The translations under genes and the position numbers were made by a program. Below the pieces are notes generated by a model. It saw only the letters and a list, made by a program, of their open reading frames with translations. It ran no database searches and was not told the DNA's origin. From the NCBI GenBank assembly GCA_937907025.1, contig CALESJ010000044.1:1-64000 (forward strand): DNA of 64,000 nt, read 5' to 3'. The stretch comes from an uncultured Faecalibacterium sp. GTDB taxonomy: Bacteria; Bacillota; Clostridia; Oscillospirales; Ruminococcaceae. Shown piece by piece: positions 14,253 through 23,011 of this stretch. How positions within the stretch are numbered: the first letter of the stretch is position 1; each line of letters opens with the position of its first letter.

Positions 14253-16781
14253 ATGGAAACGAATATCCGCCGCCGCCAGCGTCAGAACGTGGGGGCAGCC
14301 TTCGGGCTGTCCCTCTTGCTGGTGCTGGGGGCGTATTTCCTGCTGGGCTTCGCGCCCTTTGGGGATGATACCATCCTGACCGGCGACCTCAACGGTCTGT
14401 ATGTGAACTATATCACCGACATGTGGCGCCGTGTGCGCGAAGGCGGCTTCTTTTACAGCTTTTCCAAGCTGTGCGGGGGCAGCACCCTGGGCCTGTTCGC
14501 CTACTACATGAGCAGTCCCTTCAATCTGGCCTACCTGATTTTCCCCGTCCGGGCCATCCCTTATGTGGCCCAGGGCGTTTTTGCGGTGCGCACCGCCTGC
14601 ACCGGCGCTGCCTGCTGCTTCTTTCTGCAGCGGCACTATAAAAGTGCGTCCTGCCTGCTGCCGGTGCTCAGCCTGGGGTACAGCCTGTGTGCCTTCTGCG
14701 TGGTGTACAACCAGAACATCATCTGGATGGACGTGGTCATGCTGGCCCCGCTGGTGCTGTGGGCCGTGGATGAACTGGTGGACAAAGGCCGCCACTGGCC
14801 GCTGACCTTCCTGGTGCTGCTGTGCATCCTGTTCAACTTCTACACCGCCTGGGAAGTGTGCCTGTTCACCATCCTGTACTTTGCCTACCGCTGGTGGGGC
14901 ACCGACCACCCCGCCGTGCCGTTGAAGCGCCGCTTCGGTCTGTTTGCCGCCTCCGGCGTTCTGGGGGCGGGGCTGGGCCTGGTGCTGTTGCTCCCCGCTC
15001 TGCTGGAAGTGGAGCAGAGCAAGGGCGGCCTGTTTGAGATGGAATTCTCCCTCAAACCCAACTTCCCGCTGTGGCAGCTGCCCTACCGGCTGTTCTTCGG
15101 GGATTTCTTCTGGGATGATGTCACCGGCACCCTGCCCAACATCTACTGCGGCGTCTTCTGCGTGGTGCTGGTCATTCTCTTCTTTGCAAGCAAGGCGCCC
15201 CGCCGCCAGAAACTGGCCGCAGGCGGTGTGCTGGCTGTCATGGCCCTCAGCTTCTGGCTGTACGGCATCGACCTCATCTGGCACGGCTTCAAGCAGCCGG
15301 TTTGGTTCCCCTGCCGGTACAGCTTCCTGGTCAGCCTGTTTTTGATTCTGCTGGCCGCCAAGACCTTGCTGGAAGGCACACCCCGCCCCAAAGCCCTGGC
15401 CCTGGCCGGGGTGCTGGGCGCTCTCTGGTGCGTGGGCTACTATTTTGTATCCGGCGAAACTTTCTCGGTGTTCAAGGTAGCGGCCACAGTGCTGGTGTTT
15501 GCAGCTACCCTGGCCTGTGTGGTGTGGCTGCACTCTCCCCGCCGCCTGCTGGCCCTGGCCGGGGCCGTGGGCTTTGTGGTGGTGTGCGCGGTGGACATGG
15601 GCGCCAACACGGTGCTGGCCCTGCGCAAGTTTGAAAGCTACACCGTCAGCGGGTTTGAGGAATTTTACGACCAGAACACCCAGGCGGTGAACGCCATCCG
15701 CGCCCTGGACGGCGGGTATTACCGCATCGAGAAAAACTTCATGCGCACCCTCAACGACCCCATGCTGCTGGGATACTGGGGCATCAGCCATTATTCCTCC
15801 ACCAAGGCCAGCTCGGCCAAGGAACTGCTGGAGGCGCTGGGCTATGTGAACTATTCCACCTACGGCTGGGGCTCCACCGGCGTGGCGGACAGCCTGCTGG
15901 GCATCCGCTACCTGTACAGCGACGGCTCCCGCCTGGTGCCGGGCCAGTATGAACAGCTGGATACCGATACCGAGCTTTCCGTGTGGAAAAATCCCTATGC
16001 TTTCCCCATGGCTTATGTGGGCTCTTCCGATGCTTTGAACGTGTCCATCGAAAACAGCGAAAACACCTTTGCCTTGCAGAACGCCATGCTCACCGCCCTG
16101 GTGCCCGGCACGCCGGACGCCCTGCTGCCTGCGGAACTGAGCTTCGAGCAGCCGGAACAGGGCATCCTGCTCACCTTCACCGCCCCCTGCGACGGCCCCT
16201 GCTATCTGGCCATCCCCACCCTCACCGATATGACCCCGGCGGATGTGGCCGTCAACGGGACCCTGCTGGGCGAGTACTTCAACGGGGATTCCCTGGGCGG
16301 CGTGTTCCCGCTGGGCACCTTTGCCAAGGGGGAACAGGTGGAACTGCGCCTGGGCTTTGCGGACAGTGAGGAAGCCCGGGCCGCCATCCAGGTGTACAGC
16401 CTGGACGAGAGCGTGCTGGCGACGGCTTCGGCCACCCTGCAGGCCACCGAACCCGCCGACCTGGAAATCCAGGAAGGCGGCCATATCCAGTTGACTGCCA
16501 CCGGCACCGCCGACGCCGACCTGCTGGTGCTGCCCGTTGCCTGGGAGGATTCCGCCCACTGGAAGCTCACCGTCAACGGGGAAAAGGCCGAAACCGAGTG
16601 TGTCTTCGGCGGCTTCCTGGGCATCCGCCTGCCCGAAGGCGAAAATTATGTGGAGCTGAACTATGCCCATCCCGGGGCAGCGGCCGGCCTGGCGGGCACC
16701 GTGGTGTGCGCGGTGATTGCCGCCTTCTGGTTTGCCCGGGAAAAACGCCGCGCCGTGCAGGAGGAACCCAAGCATGAATGA
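14253..16781 (+). CDS. YfhO-family polytopic membrane protein
   Basis: An 842-residue membrane protein. About ten hydrophobic segments in residues 15-460 are followed by a large soluble beta-rich domain (about 470-800) and a final membrane helix near 805-825. DLNGLYVNYITDMWR, GGFFYSFSKLCGG and the NIIWMDVVML block are those of the YfhO family, a GT-C fold group linked in Bacillus to glycosylation of teichoic acids using lipid-linked sugars. In this locus it may transfer the sugar or its lipid form outside the cell; that is inferred. AAAGGAGA precedes ATG 14253. It overlaps the next gene by 8 bases. Confidence 0.88.
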   Translation: METNIRRRQRQNVGAAFGLSLLLVLGAYFLLGFAPFGDDTILTGDLNGLYVNYITDMWRRVREGGFFYSFSKLCGGSTLGLFAYYMSSPFNLAYLIFPVRAIPYVAQGVFAVRTACTGAACCFFLQRHYKSASCLLPVLSLGYSLCAFCVVYNQNIIWMDVVMLAPLVLWAVDELVDKGRHWPLTFLVLLCILFNFYTAWEVCLFTILYFAYRWWGTDHPAVPLKRRFGLFAASGVLGAGLGLVLLLPALLEVEQSKGGLFEMEFSLKPNFPLWQLPYRLFFGDFFWDDVTGTLPNIYCGVFCVVLVILFFASKAPRRQKLAAGGVLAVMALSFWLYGIDLIWHGFKQPVWFPCRYSFLVSLFLILLAAKTLLEGTPRPKALALAGVLGALWCVGYYFVSGETFSVFKVAATVLVFAATLACVVWLHSPRRLLALAGAVGFVVVCAVDMGANTVLALRKFESYTVSGFEEFYDQNTQAVNAIRALDGGYYRIEKNFMRTLNDPMLLGYWGISHYSSTKASSAKELLEALGYVNYSTYGWGSTGVADSLLGIRYLYSDGSRLVPGQYEQLDTDTELSVWKNPYAFPMAYVGSSDALNVSIENSENTFALQNAMLTALVPGTPDALLPAELSFEQPEQGILLTFTAPCDGPCYLAIPTLTDMTPADVAVNGTLLGEYFNGDSLGGVFPLGTFAKGEQVELRLGFADSEEARAAIQVYSLDESVLATASATLQATEPADLEIQEGGHIQLTATGTADADLLVLPVAWEDSAHWKLTVNGEKAETECVFGGFLGIRLPEGENYVELNYAHPGAAAGLAGTVVCAVIAAFWFAREKRRAVQEEPKHE

Positions 16782-17541
16782 TCGTGCCATTGAAATGGTC
16801 ATGGACGCCGGCAAGGCCATGCTGGAAAACGGCGGCGAGGTCTTCCGCGCCCAGGACACCATGGAGATCATGGCCCGCAGCCTGGGGGTCAAGGATTTTC
16901 ATGTCTATGTACTTACCAACGGTATTTTTGCCTCGGCGGAAGGGGAGGACGGCCCCATCAGCGCGGTGCGCCATGTGCCCCGGGTCAGTATCCATCTGGG
17001 CCGGGTGGAGGCGGTGAACGCCATCTCCCGGGAACTGGCCGAAGGCAAGCTGGACCTGGACGGCGCCGAAAAAGCCCTGCACGAAGCCTGCACCATCCCG
17101 GCCTACGGGCCCCGGGTGTCGCTGCTGGCCGGTGCGGTGGGCAGCGGCTGCTTTGCCTTCCTGTTCGGGGGCGGCGGGCCGGAGATCGTCACCGCCTTCT
17201 GCGCCGGTATCGTGGAAATGCTCATCATGCAGCTGTTCCACAAGGGCGGCGTCAGCAAGGTCTTTACCGATATTGCGGCGGCGGCTGCCTGTACCGCCCT
17301 GGCCGTGGCCATGCGCGGGGTGTGGGGCGTCGGGTACAGCCCCAGCGGCGCCATCATCGGCGCCCTGATGGTCCTGACCCCCGGCGTGGCCCTGACCATG
17401 GGCATCCGGGACATCATCAACGCCGACTATTTGTCCGGCACCATCCGCCTGTTCGACGCCCTGCTGTGTGCCGGGTGCCTGGCCGGCGGCGTGGCCCTGA
17501 CCTACATGGTCGCCGTGAATTTCTGGAGGATTCCCCTGTGA
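16774..17541 (+). CDS. Threonine/serine exporter, ThrE N-domain (DUF1212) subunit
   Basis: A 255-residue membrane protein. The soluble start (MDAGKAMLENGGEVFRAQDTME, then VYVLTNGIFAS) and five hydrophobic segments from about residue 115 match the first half of ThrE, which exports threonine and serine by proton exchange. In this organism the two halves are separate genes, as in many Firmicutes. AGGAGG lies 9 bases before ATG 16774, inside the end of yfhO, and its TGA shares a base with the ATG of the partner. It is probably the tail of the glycan operon, although its role there is unclear. Confidence 0.85.
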   Translation: MNDRAIEMVMDAGKAMLENGGEVFRAQDTMEIMARSLGVKDFHVYVLTNGIFASAEGEDGPISAVRHVPRVSIHLGRVEAVNAISRELAEGKLDLDGAEKALHEACTIPAYGPRVSLLAGAVGSGCFAFLFGGGGPEIVTAFCAGIVEMLIMQLFHKGGVSKVFTDIAAAAACTALAVAMRGVWGVGYSPSGAIIGALMVLTPGVALTMGIRDIINADYLSGTIRLFDALLCAGCLAGGVALTYMVAVNFWRIPL

Positions 17542-18014
17542 TGGATCTGCAATTTTTCGGCAGCTGCGTGCTGCAGTTCTGCGTTGCCATGGTGGCGACG
17601 GTCTGTTTCAGCCTGGCGTTCCAGGTGCCACGCCGCCACTTCCTGGCCTGCGGCACCGCGGGTGCGGTGGGCTGGGTGGTGTATATCATCTGCACCGCAG
17701 CGGGGTTGTCCATGCCCGCGGCCACCCTCATCGCCGCCTTCCCGCTGACCGGCTTTTCCCGCTTTTTCGCCATCACCCACCGGGCCCCGGTCACCCTGTT
17801 CCTGCTGTGCGGCATCTTTCCGCTGGTGCCCGGCGCCGGCATCTACTACACCGCCTACTATCTGCTCAACAATGAGCAGGTCCTGTTTGCCAGCAAGGGC
17901 ATCGAAACGCTGAAGACCGCCGTGGCCCTGGCCATGGGCATCGCCATCGTGTGCAGCATCCCGCTGCCCCGCAAAATCTCCCGCAAACAGTATCGCGGCC
18001 CTAAAATGAACTGA
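17541..18014 (+). CDS. Threonine/serine exporter, ThrE C-domain (DUF3815) subunit
   Basis: A 157-residue protein with four to five membrane helices, the second half of a split ThrE exporter. Typical features are FQVPRRHFLACGTAGAVGW and the GIFPLVPGAGIYYT motif. The start is ATG 17541 in a TGATG overlap with the first subunit; GTG 17538 is possible. TGGAGGA lies 10 bases upstream. A strong terminator follows. Confidence 0.87.
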   Translation: MDLQFFGSCVLQFCVAMVATVCFSLAFQVPRRHFLACGTAGAVGWVVYIICTAAGLSMPAATLIAAFPLTGFSRFFAITHRAPVTLFLLCGIFPLVPGAGIYYTAYYLLNNEQVLFASKGIETLKTAVALAMGIAIVCSIPLPRKISRKQYRGPKMN

Positions 18015-18046
18015 AAAAACAGCGGTGTGTTTTGCACACCGCTGTT
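18013..18046. terminator. Bidirectional terminator between convergent genes
   Basis: A 12-base perfect stem AACAGCGGTGTG/CACACCGCTGTT (18018-18029/18035-18046) has A's before it, giving a T-run on the minus strand, and weaker T-rich sequence after it. It ends both the 6-18 kb operon and nnrD. Confidence 0.85.
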
Positions 18047-18069
18047 GAAAATTTCCCGGTTTGTCGGTT

Positions 18070-18948
18070 TTACAGCCCGGCATTGCCCAGAATCCGGCCC
18101 AGATCGGTCAGGATATCGTGGGGCAGCATGGTCATCTGGCTGGTGCGGGCCGCGCAGGTATCCGCCGCCGCCCCGTGCAGCCACACGGCGCACAGGGCCG
18201 CCTCAAAGGCGGGCAGCCCCTGGGCCAGCAGGGCCGCCAGCATGCCGGCCAGCACGTCCCCGCTGCCGCCCCGGGCCAGACCCGGGTTGCCGGTGGTGTT
18301 TTTCACCATCTGCCCGTCGGGGGCGGCAATGATGGTCCCGGTGCCTTTGAGCACCGCCACGCAGCCGAACCGTTTGGCGCACTGCAGCGCCGCTTTGGGC
18401 CGGTCCGCCTGTACTGCCTCCACCGTGGTGTCCAGCAGACGGGCCATCTCCCCCGGATGGGGCGTCAGCACCGTGTTGCTGGGCAGAAAAGGCGTGTCCC
18501 CTAAATCCCCGGCGGCCATGGCGTTCAGGGCGTCGGCATCCAGCACTGCCCCCCGCCAGGGGGCCCCGATGCCGCCCAGGGCGTTGAGCACCCGCCCGGC
18601 GCTGTCCCCCAGACCGGGACCGGCCAGCAGTACGGCGGGGGTATGGGCGAACCGCTGGCGCACCGCCGCGGCGTCCGCCGCCAGCACCCCGCCGTCGGCG
18701 TCGGTGCGGCAGGGCAGGGCACAGCATTCGGGGGTGCGGGTCAGCACCAGTTGGATGACCGGATCCACGCTGGCCAGATACACCAGCCCGGCCCCGGTGC
18801 GCAGGGCGCTTTCACAGCACAGGGCCGCCGCCCCGCGGTAGGCCATGCTGCCCGCCACCGCCACCACCCGGCCGTAGCTGCCCTTGTTGCTGTCCGCCTC
18901 CCGGCGGGGCAGACGGCGCAGCACGTCCTCCCGGTTGATCTCATGCAT
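18070..18948 (-). CDS. nnrD: ADP-dependent NAD(P)H-hydrate dehydratase
   Basis: A 292-residue ribokinase-fold enzyme that uses ADP to dehydrate damaged NADHX/NADPHX back to NAD(P)H. Motifs are NKGSYGRVVAVAGS, GAAALCCESALRTGAGLV, the VLTPHPGEMARL block, VLKGTGTII and the catalytic GNPGLARGGSGDVLAGM. In many bacteria the protein is fused to the NnrE epimerase; here only the dehydratase part exists and no epimerase gene is in the window. The start at 18948 gives the known MHEI-type N-terminus with AAGGGGG upstream. Divergent from the Sir2 gene. Confidence 0.9.
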   Translation of the reverse strand: MHEINREDVLRRLPRREADSNKGSYGRVVAVAGSMAYRGAAALCCESALRTGAGLVYLASVDPVIQLVLTRTPECCALPCRTDADGGVLAADAAAVRQRFAHTPAVLLAGPGLGDSAGRVLNALGGIGAPWRGAVLDADALNAMAAGDLGDTPFLPSNTVLTPHPGEMARLLDTTVEAVQADRPKAALQCAKRFGCVAVLKGTGTIIAAPDGQMVKNTTGNPGLARGGSGDVLAGMLAALLAQGLPAFEAALCAVWLHGAAADTCAARTSQMTMLPHDILTDLGRILGNAGL

Positions 18949-18987
18949 ACAAAAGCCCCCTTTTTCCGGTTTTTGTGTTATATTTTC

Positions 18988-19017
18988 ATTATACCCCCAA
19001 AGAAGCGAAAGGAGCAA
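18988..19017 (-). promoter_or_regulatory. Promoter of nnrD overlapping the sir2 ribosome site
   Basis: On the minus strand TTGCTC (19012-19017), an 18-base spacer and TATAAT (18988-18993). The -35 overlaps the AAAGGAG ribosome site of the divergent Sir2 gene at 19008-19014, so the two genes share a very tight control region. Confidence 0.65.
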
Positions 19018-19021
19018 GACA

Positions 19022-19759
19022 ATGGTACCCGAACTGGAACGTCTGATCGAAAAAAGCAGCAATCTGGTGTTTTTCGGCGGTGCCGGTGTTTCCACCGAGA
19101 GCGGCATCCCGGATTTCCGCAGCGTGGACGGTCTGTATCACCAGACCTTCCGCTACCCGCCGGAGTACATGCTGTCCCACACCTTCTTTGTACAGCACAC
19201 CGCCGAATTCTTTGACTTCTACCGCAAAAAGCTCATTGTCCACGGGGCCAAACCCAACGCGGCCCATCTGCGGCTGGCCGCTTTGGAAAAAGAGGGTAAG
19301 TGCAAGGCGGTGGTCACCCAGAACATCGACGGCCTGCACCAGGCCGCGGGCAGCAAGACGGTGTACGAGCTCCACGGCTCCACTTTGCGCAACTTCTGCA
19401 CCCGGTGCGGCAAGTTCTACGGGGTGGATTTCATTGAGGAAGCAGGCAAACACGGGGACGGCGTGCCCCACTGCACCGAGTGCGGGGGTCTGGTCAAGCC
19501 GGACGTGGTCCTGTACGAGGAAGGTCTGGACGAAGCCACGGTGAACGGCGCCGTGCGGGCCATCTCCCAGGCGGACCTGCTCATTGTGGGCGGCACCAGC
19601 CTGGCGGTGTACCCGGCGGCGGGGCTGCTGCAGTATTTCCGGGGAAACGAGCTGGTGGTCATCAACAAGCAGCCCACCCCGGCGGACGCAAAAGCCAGCC
19701 TGGTGCTGCACATGCCCATCGGGCAGGCACTGGGGAGCGAAACGGCAAAACAGGAATGA
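19022..19759 (+). CDS. Sir2-family NAD-dependent protein deacylase
   Basis: A 245-residue sirtuin of the CobB type that removes acyl groups from lysine, consuming NAD+. The NAD site reads FFGGAGVSTESGIPDFRS, followed by VVTQNIDGLH and the catalytic His in ELHGS. The zinc site is C-x2-C (CTRC) and C-x2-C (CTEC) around residues 120-155. VGGTSLAVYPAAGL and VVINKQPTP complete the Rossmann part. ATG 19022 lies 7 bases after AAAGGAG. It is divergent from nnrD, another NAD-linked function. Confidence 0.92.
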   Translation: MVPELERLIEKSSNLVFFGGAGVSTESGIPDFRSVDGLYHQTFRYPPEYMLSHTFFVQHTAEFFDFYRKKLIVHGAKPNAAHLRLAALEKEGKCKAVVTQNIDGLHQAAGSKTVYELHGSTLRNFCTRCGKFYGVDFIEEAGKHGDGVPHCTECGGLVKPDVVLYEEGLDEATVNGAVRAISQADLLIVGGTSLAVYPAAGLLQYFRGNELVVINKQPTPADAKASLVLHMPIGQALGSETAKQE

Positions 19760-19845
19760 GCGCCGGTTCTTTGAATTTGCACAACCGGCCGTGAAAAAGC
19801 TGGTGGGTATGTACAATTTTTTGGGATAATTTTACAAAAAGACTA

Positions 19846-19874
19846 TTGGCTTTTGGGTCTGGTTCTGTTATGAT
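19846..19874 (+). promoter_or_regulatory. Promoter of the HAD gene
   Basis: TTGGCT (19846-19851), a 17-base spacer and TATGAT (19869-19874), with TG one base before the -10. Confidence 0.7.
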
Positions 19875-19934
19875 AGGAATGCAAGCCGCATTTGACAAGA
19901 CATAGAGTGTGGAACAGCAGGGGGGCTGGAAGGT

Positions 19935-20777
19935 ATGGCAAGTGCGTTGACGGATTTTGTGAAAAAGCGTGAATTTCTGGTTTGCATGGACTCAGACGGT
20001 TGCGTGATGGATACCGTGCGCATCAAGCACTGTACCGTTTTCTGCCCGGAACTGATCCGTGTGTTCTCGCTGGATGAATATGCCGACATGATCACCGCAG
20101 CCTGGAAGGAAATCAACATCACCGGCATCACCCGGGGCATTCCCCGGTTCGAGAGCGTGGTGCAGATCTTCGACCGGCTGAAAAACCGGGGCATAGAAGT
20201 TCCCGGCTCGGAGGACATCGCCGCCTGGGTGCGCACCTCGTCGGAGCTGAGCACCGCCAGCCTGCAGCAGGAACTGCTGCGCACCGGCAGCCTGGCTCTG
20301 CGCAAGCTGCAGGAATGGAACAATGCCTGCAACCGCCGCATTCAGGCCCTGGAACCCACCTTTGAACCTTTCCCGGGTGTGGAAACCAGCCTGCGCCAGC
20401 TGCACGCCGTGGCCGATCTGGCCGTGGTATCGGCAGCCAATGAGTCGGCCATCGAGAGCGAGTGGACCCGCTACGGCCTTTCCCGCCATGCGGACGTCAT
20501 CTTCGGCCAGGAGGTGGGCAGCAAGGCCAACTCCATCGCCGTGATGCTGGCCTGCGGGTACGAGAGCCGCAAGGTCATGATGGTGGGCGATGCCATGGGC
20601 GATGCCCAGGCCGCCGCAGCCAACGGGGTGGCGTTTGTGCCCATCCTGCCCGGCCGGGAAGCCGAGAGCTGGCGCCGCCTGCAGGAGGAAGCCCTGCCCA
20701 AGCTGCTGCACGGCACCTTCAATCCTGCCTACCAGAATGAACTGCTGGCAGCGCTGCGCAGCGCTCTGCACGGCTGA
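19935..20777 (+). CDS. HAD-superfamily hydrolase
   Basis: A 280-residue predicted phosphatase. Motif I is VCMDSDGCVMDT with nucleophile D19 and D21, motif II is AVVSAANES, the motif III lysine is in GSKANS, and motif IV is MMVGDAMGDAQAA. A large helical cap (about residues 30-150) follows motif I. Substrate cannot be told. The start ATG 19935 has GGAAGG almost adjacent and a GGGGG tract further up, so the ribosome site is unusual. It has its own promoter and a strong terminator, so it is a single-gene transcript. Confidence 0.8.
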   Translation: MASALTDFVKKREFLVCMDSDGCVMDTVRIKHCTVFCPELIRVFSLDEYADMITAAWKEINITGITRGIPRFESVVQIFDRLKNRGIEVPGSEDIAAWVRTSSELSTASLQQELLRTGSLALRKLQEWNNACNRRIQALEPTFEPFPGVETSLRQLHAVADLAVVSAANESAIESEWTRYGLSRHADVIFGQEVGSKANSIAVMLACGYESRKVMMVGDAMGDAQAAAANGVAFVPILPGREAESWRRLQEEALPKLLHGTFNPAYQNELLAALRSALHG

Positions 20778-20789
20778 TTTCGCCGCTTC

Positions 20790-20826
20790 AAGCAAGGTCC
20801 CCGCGCTGGGGACCTTGCTTTTTTTT
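20790..20826 (+). terminator. Rho-independent terminator
   Basis: A 13-base perfect stem AAGCAAGGTCCCC/GGGGACCTTGCTT with a 5-base loop, extended by T's to 20826. Confidence 0.92.
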
Positions 20827-20891
20827 CAGGATTTTTAGATACAATTCGGGTACAATCCCTCCATATGATAGCGAGTAAGGGGGCTTTTTGG

Positions 20892-21545
20892 ATGAATCGA
20901 ATCCTGATCGTGGAAGACGAACAGACCATTTCCCGGCTGATTGAGGTCAGCCTGACCCGGGCCGGGTACGAGTGTACCGTGGCCAACGACGGCGTGAGCG
21001 CCGCCGACCTGATCCAGGACAATGACTTCGACCTGGCGCTTCTGGACATCATGCTGCCTGGCCTGGACGGGTACGACCTGCTGGAATACCTGCGGCCCAT
21101 GGGTACGCCGGTCATTTTCATCACCGCCAAATCCAGCGTGAAGGACCGGGTCAAGGGCCTGAGCCTGGGGGCGGACGACTACCTCATCAAACCCTTTGAG
21201 GTGGAGGAACTCATCGCCCGGGTGGAGGCGGTGCTGCGGCGCACCGGCCGGGGCGGGCAGACCCTGACGGCCTTTGATGTGACCCTGGACCTGACCGAGC
21301 GCCGGGTGACCCGCGGCGGCGAACCGGTGGACCTGACGCCCCGGGAATTCGCCCTGCTGGAACAGCTCATGCGCAACCGGGGCGCGGCGCTGTACCGGGA
21401 TGTGCTGTATGAGCGGGTGTGGGGCGGCGAAATGGCCGACACCCGCACTCTGGACCTGCACATCCAGCGTCTGCGCAAAAAACTGAACTGGCACGATAAG
21501 ATCGAAACGGTCTATCGTGTGGGATACCGCCTGAAAAAAGAGTAA
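20892..21545 (+). CDS. OmpR/PhoB-family response regulator
   Basis: A 217-residue DNA-binding regulator. The receiver domain (residues 1-115) has the acidic pair E8-D9, phospho-acceptor D52 in LLDIMLPGLDGYD, T in FITAKSS and K in LIKPFEVEEL. The C-terminal winged helix (about 125-217) has LTPREFALLEQLMRN and the DTRTLDLHIQRLRKKL recognition region. AAGGGGG lies 8 bases before ATG 20892, which gives the standard MNRILIVEDE start. Partner of the histidine kinase 38 bases downstream. Confidence 0.93.
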   Translation: MNRILIVEDEQTISRLIEVSLTRAGYECTVANDGVSAADLIQDNDFDLALLDIMLPGLDGYDLLEYLRPMGTPVIFITAKSSVKDRVKGLSLGADDYLIKPFEVEELIARVEAVLRRTGRGGQTLTAFDVTLDLTERRVTRGGEPVDLTPREFALLEQLMRNRGAALYRDVLYERVWGGEMADTRTLDLHIQRLRKKLNWHDKIETVYRVGYRLKKE

Positions 21546-21583
21546 CGGGTGCGCTGCGGGCGCGCACCGGAAGGGGACCGCGT

Positions 21584-23011
21584 ATGCGATTTTCTGAAAA
21601 ACTGGTCTGTACCATTCTGCTGGTGGTGGTGACCTTTTTCGCCTTGGGCGGCAGCGCGCTGCTGTACGGCGATTTCCGGGACCGGCTTTCCGCTATGGAA
21701 GAGCAGGAACAGAACCGGCACGAGATGCTCTGCTATACCCTGGAAAACCAGATGCTGGCCCTGCACCGGCAGGGCGAAGCTGTGACCGAATCCGGGCTGG
21801 AGGAGTACTGCGCCAACCTGCTGGAACCCTCCGAAAACGGTCCCGCCCAGCTGGCGGCCCTGTACCGTACCGGGCACGAAGCCGGGGAAGGGGCGGTGTA
21901 TTCCTCGCTGCTCGCCGTCTGGGGAGCCAATGTACTGCCCGGCAGCGGGCAGGAGGCCGTTCTGCGCAACGGTGACAGCCTGTGGCGGGTCTACTGTACC
22001 GACCTGATGGACGACTGGACCCTGTATTCCGCCTATGATCTGTCGGAAGCCTTCGCGGCCCGGTCCCGCAGCCTACAGCGGTTCCTGCTGCTGGAAGCTG
22101 CGGTGGTCATCGGCGCCGCGGCGGCGGCCGCCATCTTCAGCCGCAAGCTCATCCGCCCGCTGGCGGTGCTCAACCAGGCCAGCCAGCGCATTGCGGCGGG
22201 GGACTATGCCCTGCGCACCAACGTGCGTACCGACGATGAGATCGGTCAGCTCAGCGAGAGCTTCGACAGCATGGCCGCCGCCGTGCAGGACAAGGTGGCG
22301 GCGCTGGAACTTTCGGTGCGGCAGCGGGAGGACTTCATGGGGGCGTTCACCCATGAACTCAAGACCCCCATGACCGGCATCCTGGGATATGCGGACCTGC
22401 TGCGCAGCATGCAGCCCGATCCCGCGGAACAGCGAGAGGCAGCCGGGGCCATCTACCATGAAGCCCACCGCCTGGAAAGCCTGGGAGGCAAGCTGCTGCA
22501 GCTGCTCCACCTGGACGAGGAAGAACTGACCCTGGAGCCGCTGCCGCTGGACAAGGCGGTGGCCCAGGCGGTCCATGCTGCCCACCCTGCGCTGGAACAG
22601 AACGACGGCGCCACTGTGACCGCCGACCCCACCGGATTGTGGGTGCAGGGGGACGCCGACCTGCTGTGCGACCTGGTGCTGAACCTTATCACCAACGCCG
22701 CCAAGGCCGGCCCGGGCAAGAATATTGTGGTCACTGCCGAACAGGCGGGCCGGAAAGTCCTGCTGCGGGTGCGGGACCAGGGCTGCGGCATCCCAGCCGA
22801 CCAGCTGGCCCGCGTCACCGAGCCCTTTTACATGGTGGATAAATCCCGCGCCCGCAAACAGGGCGGCAGCGGGCTGGGGCTGGCCCTGTGCAGCCGCATC
22901 GCCCAGGCCCACGGCGGTACACTGACCATTGATAGCCAGCCGGGACAGGGGACTTCTGTCACGGTGGACCTGCAGGCGGCCGAAAAACCGGAACGGGGAG
23001 GTGCCCAATGA
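21584..23011 (+). CDS. Sensor histidine kinase
   Basis: A 475-residue membrane sensor kinase. Membrane helices lie at about 8-28 and 165-185 with an extracellular sensor region of about 135 residues between them. HAMP covers about 186-238. The phospho-acceptor is H257 in FTHELKTPMTGILGYADLL. The ATPase domain has NLITNAAKAG (N box), RDQGCGIP (G1), EPFYMVDKSRARKQGG and GSGLGLALC (G2). The signal is unknown. Its stop overlaps the next start (ATGA), so the downstream envelope protein is coupled to it and may be part of sensing. Confidence 0.93.
   Translation: MRFSEKLVCTILLVVVTFFALGGSALLYGDFRDRLSAMEEQEQNRHEMLCYTLENQMLALHRQGEAVTESGLEEYCANLLEPSENGPAQLAALYRTGHEAGEGAVYSSLLAVWGANVLPGSGQEAVLRNGDSLWRVYCTDLMDDWTLYSAYDLSEAFAARSRSLQRFLLLEAAVVIGAAAAAAIFSRKLIRPLAVLNQASQRIAAGDYALRTNVRTDDEIGQLSESFDSMAAAVQDKVAALELSVRQREDFMGAFTHELKTPMTGILGYADLLRSMQPDPAEQREAAGAIYHEAHRLESLGGKLLQLLHLDEEELTLEPLPLDKAVAQAVHAAHPALEQNDGATVTADPTGLWVQGDADLLCDLVLNLITNAAKAGPGKNIVVTAEQAGRKVLLRVRDQGCGIPADQLARVTEPFYMVDKSRARKQGGSGLGLALCSRIAQAHGGTLTIDSQPGQGTSVTVDLQAAEKPERGGAQ

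Noticed and set aside
13437..16892. A very long open frame on the minus strand opposite the CMP-synthetase and yfhO genes
   Set aside because: It is the antisense shadow of high-GC third-position genes; the translation is rich in His, Gln and Gly with no domain, and it runs across several well-supported plus-strand genes.
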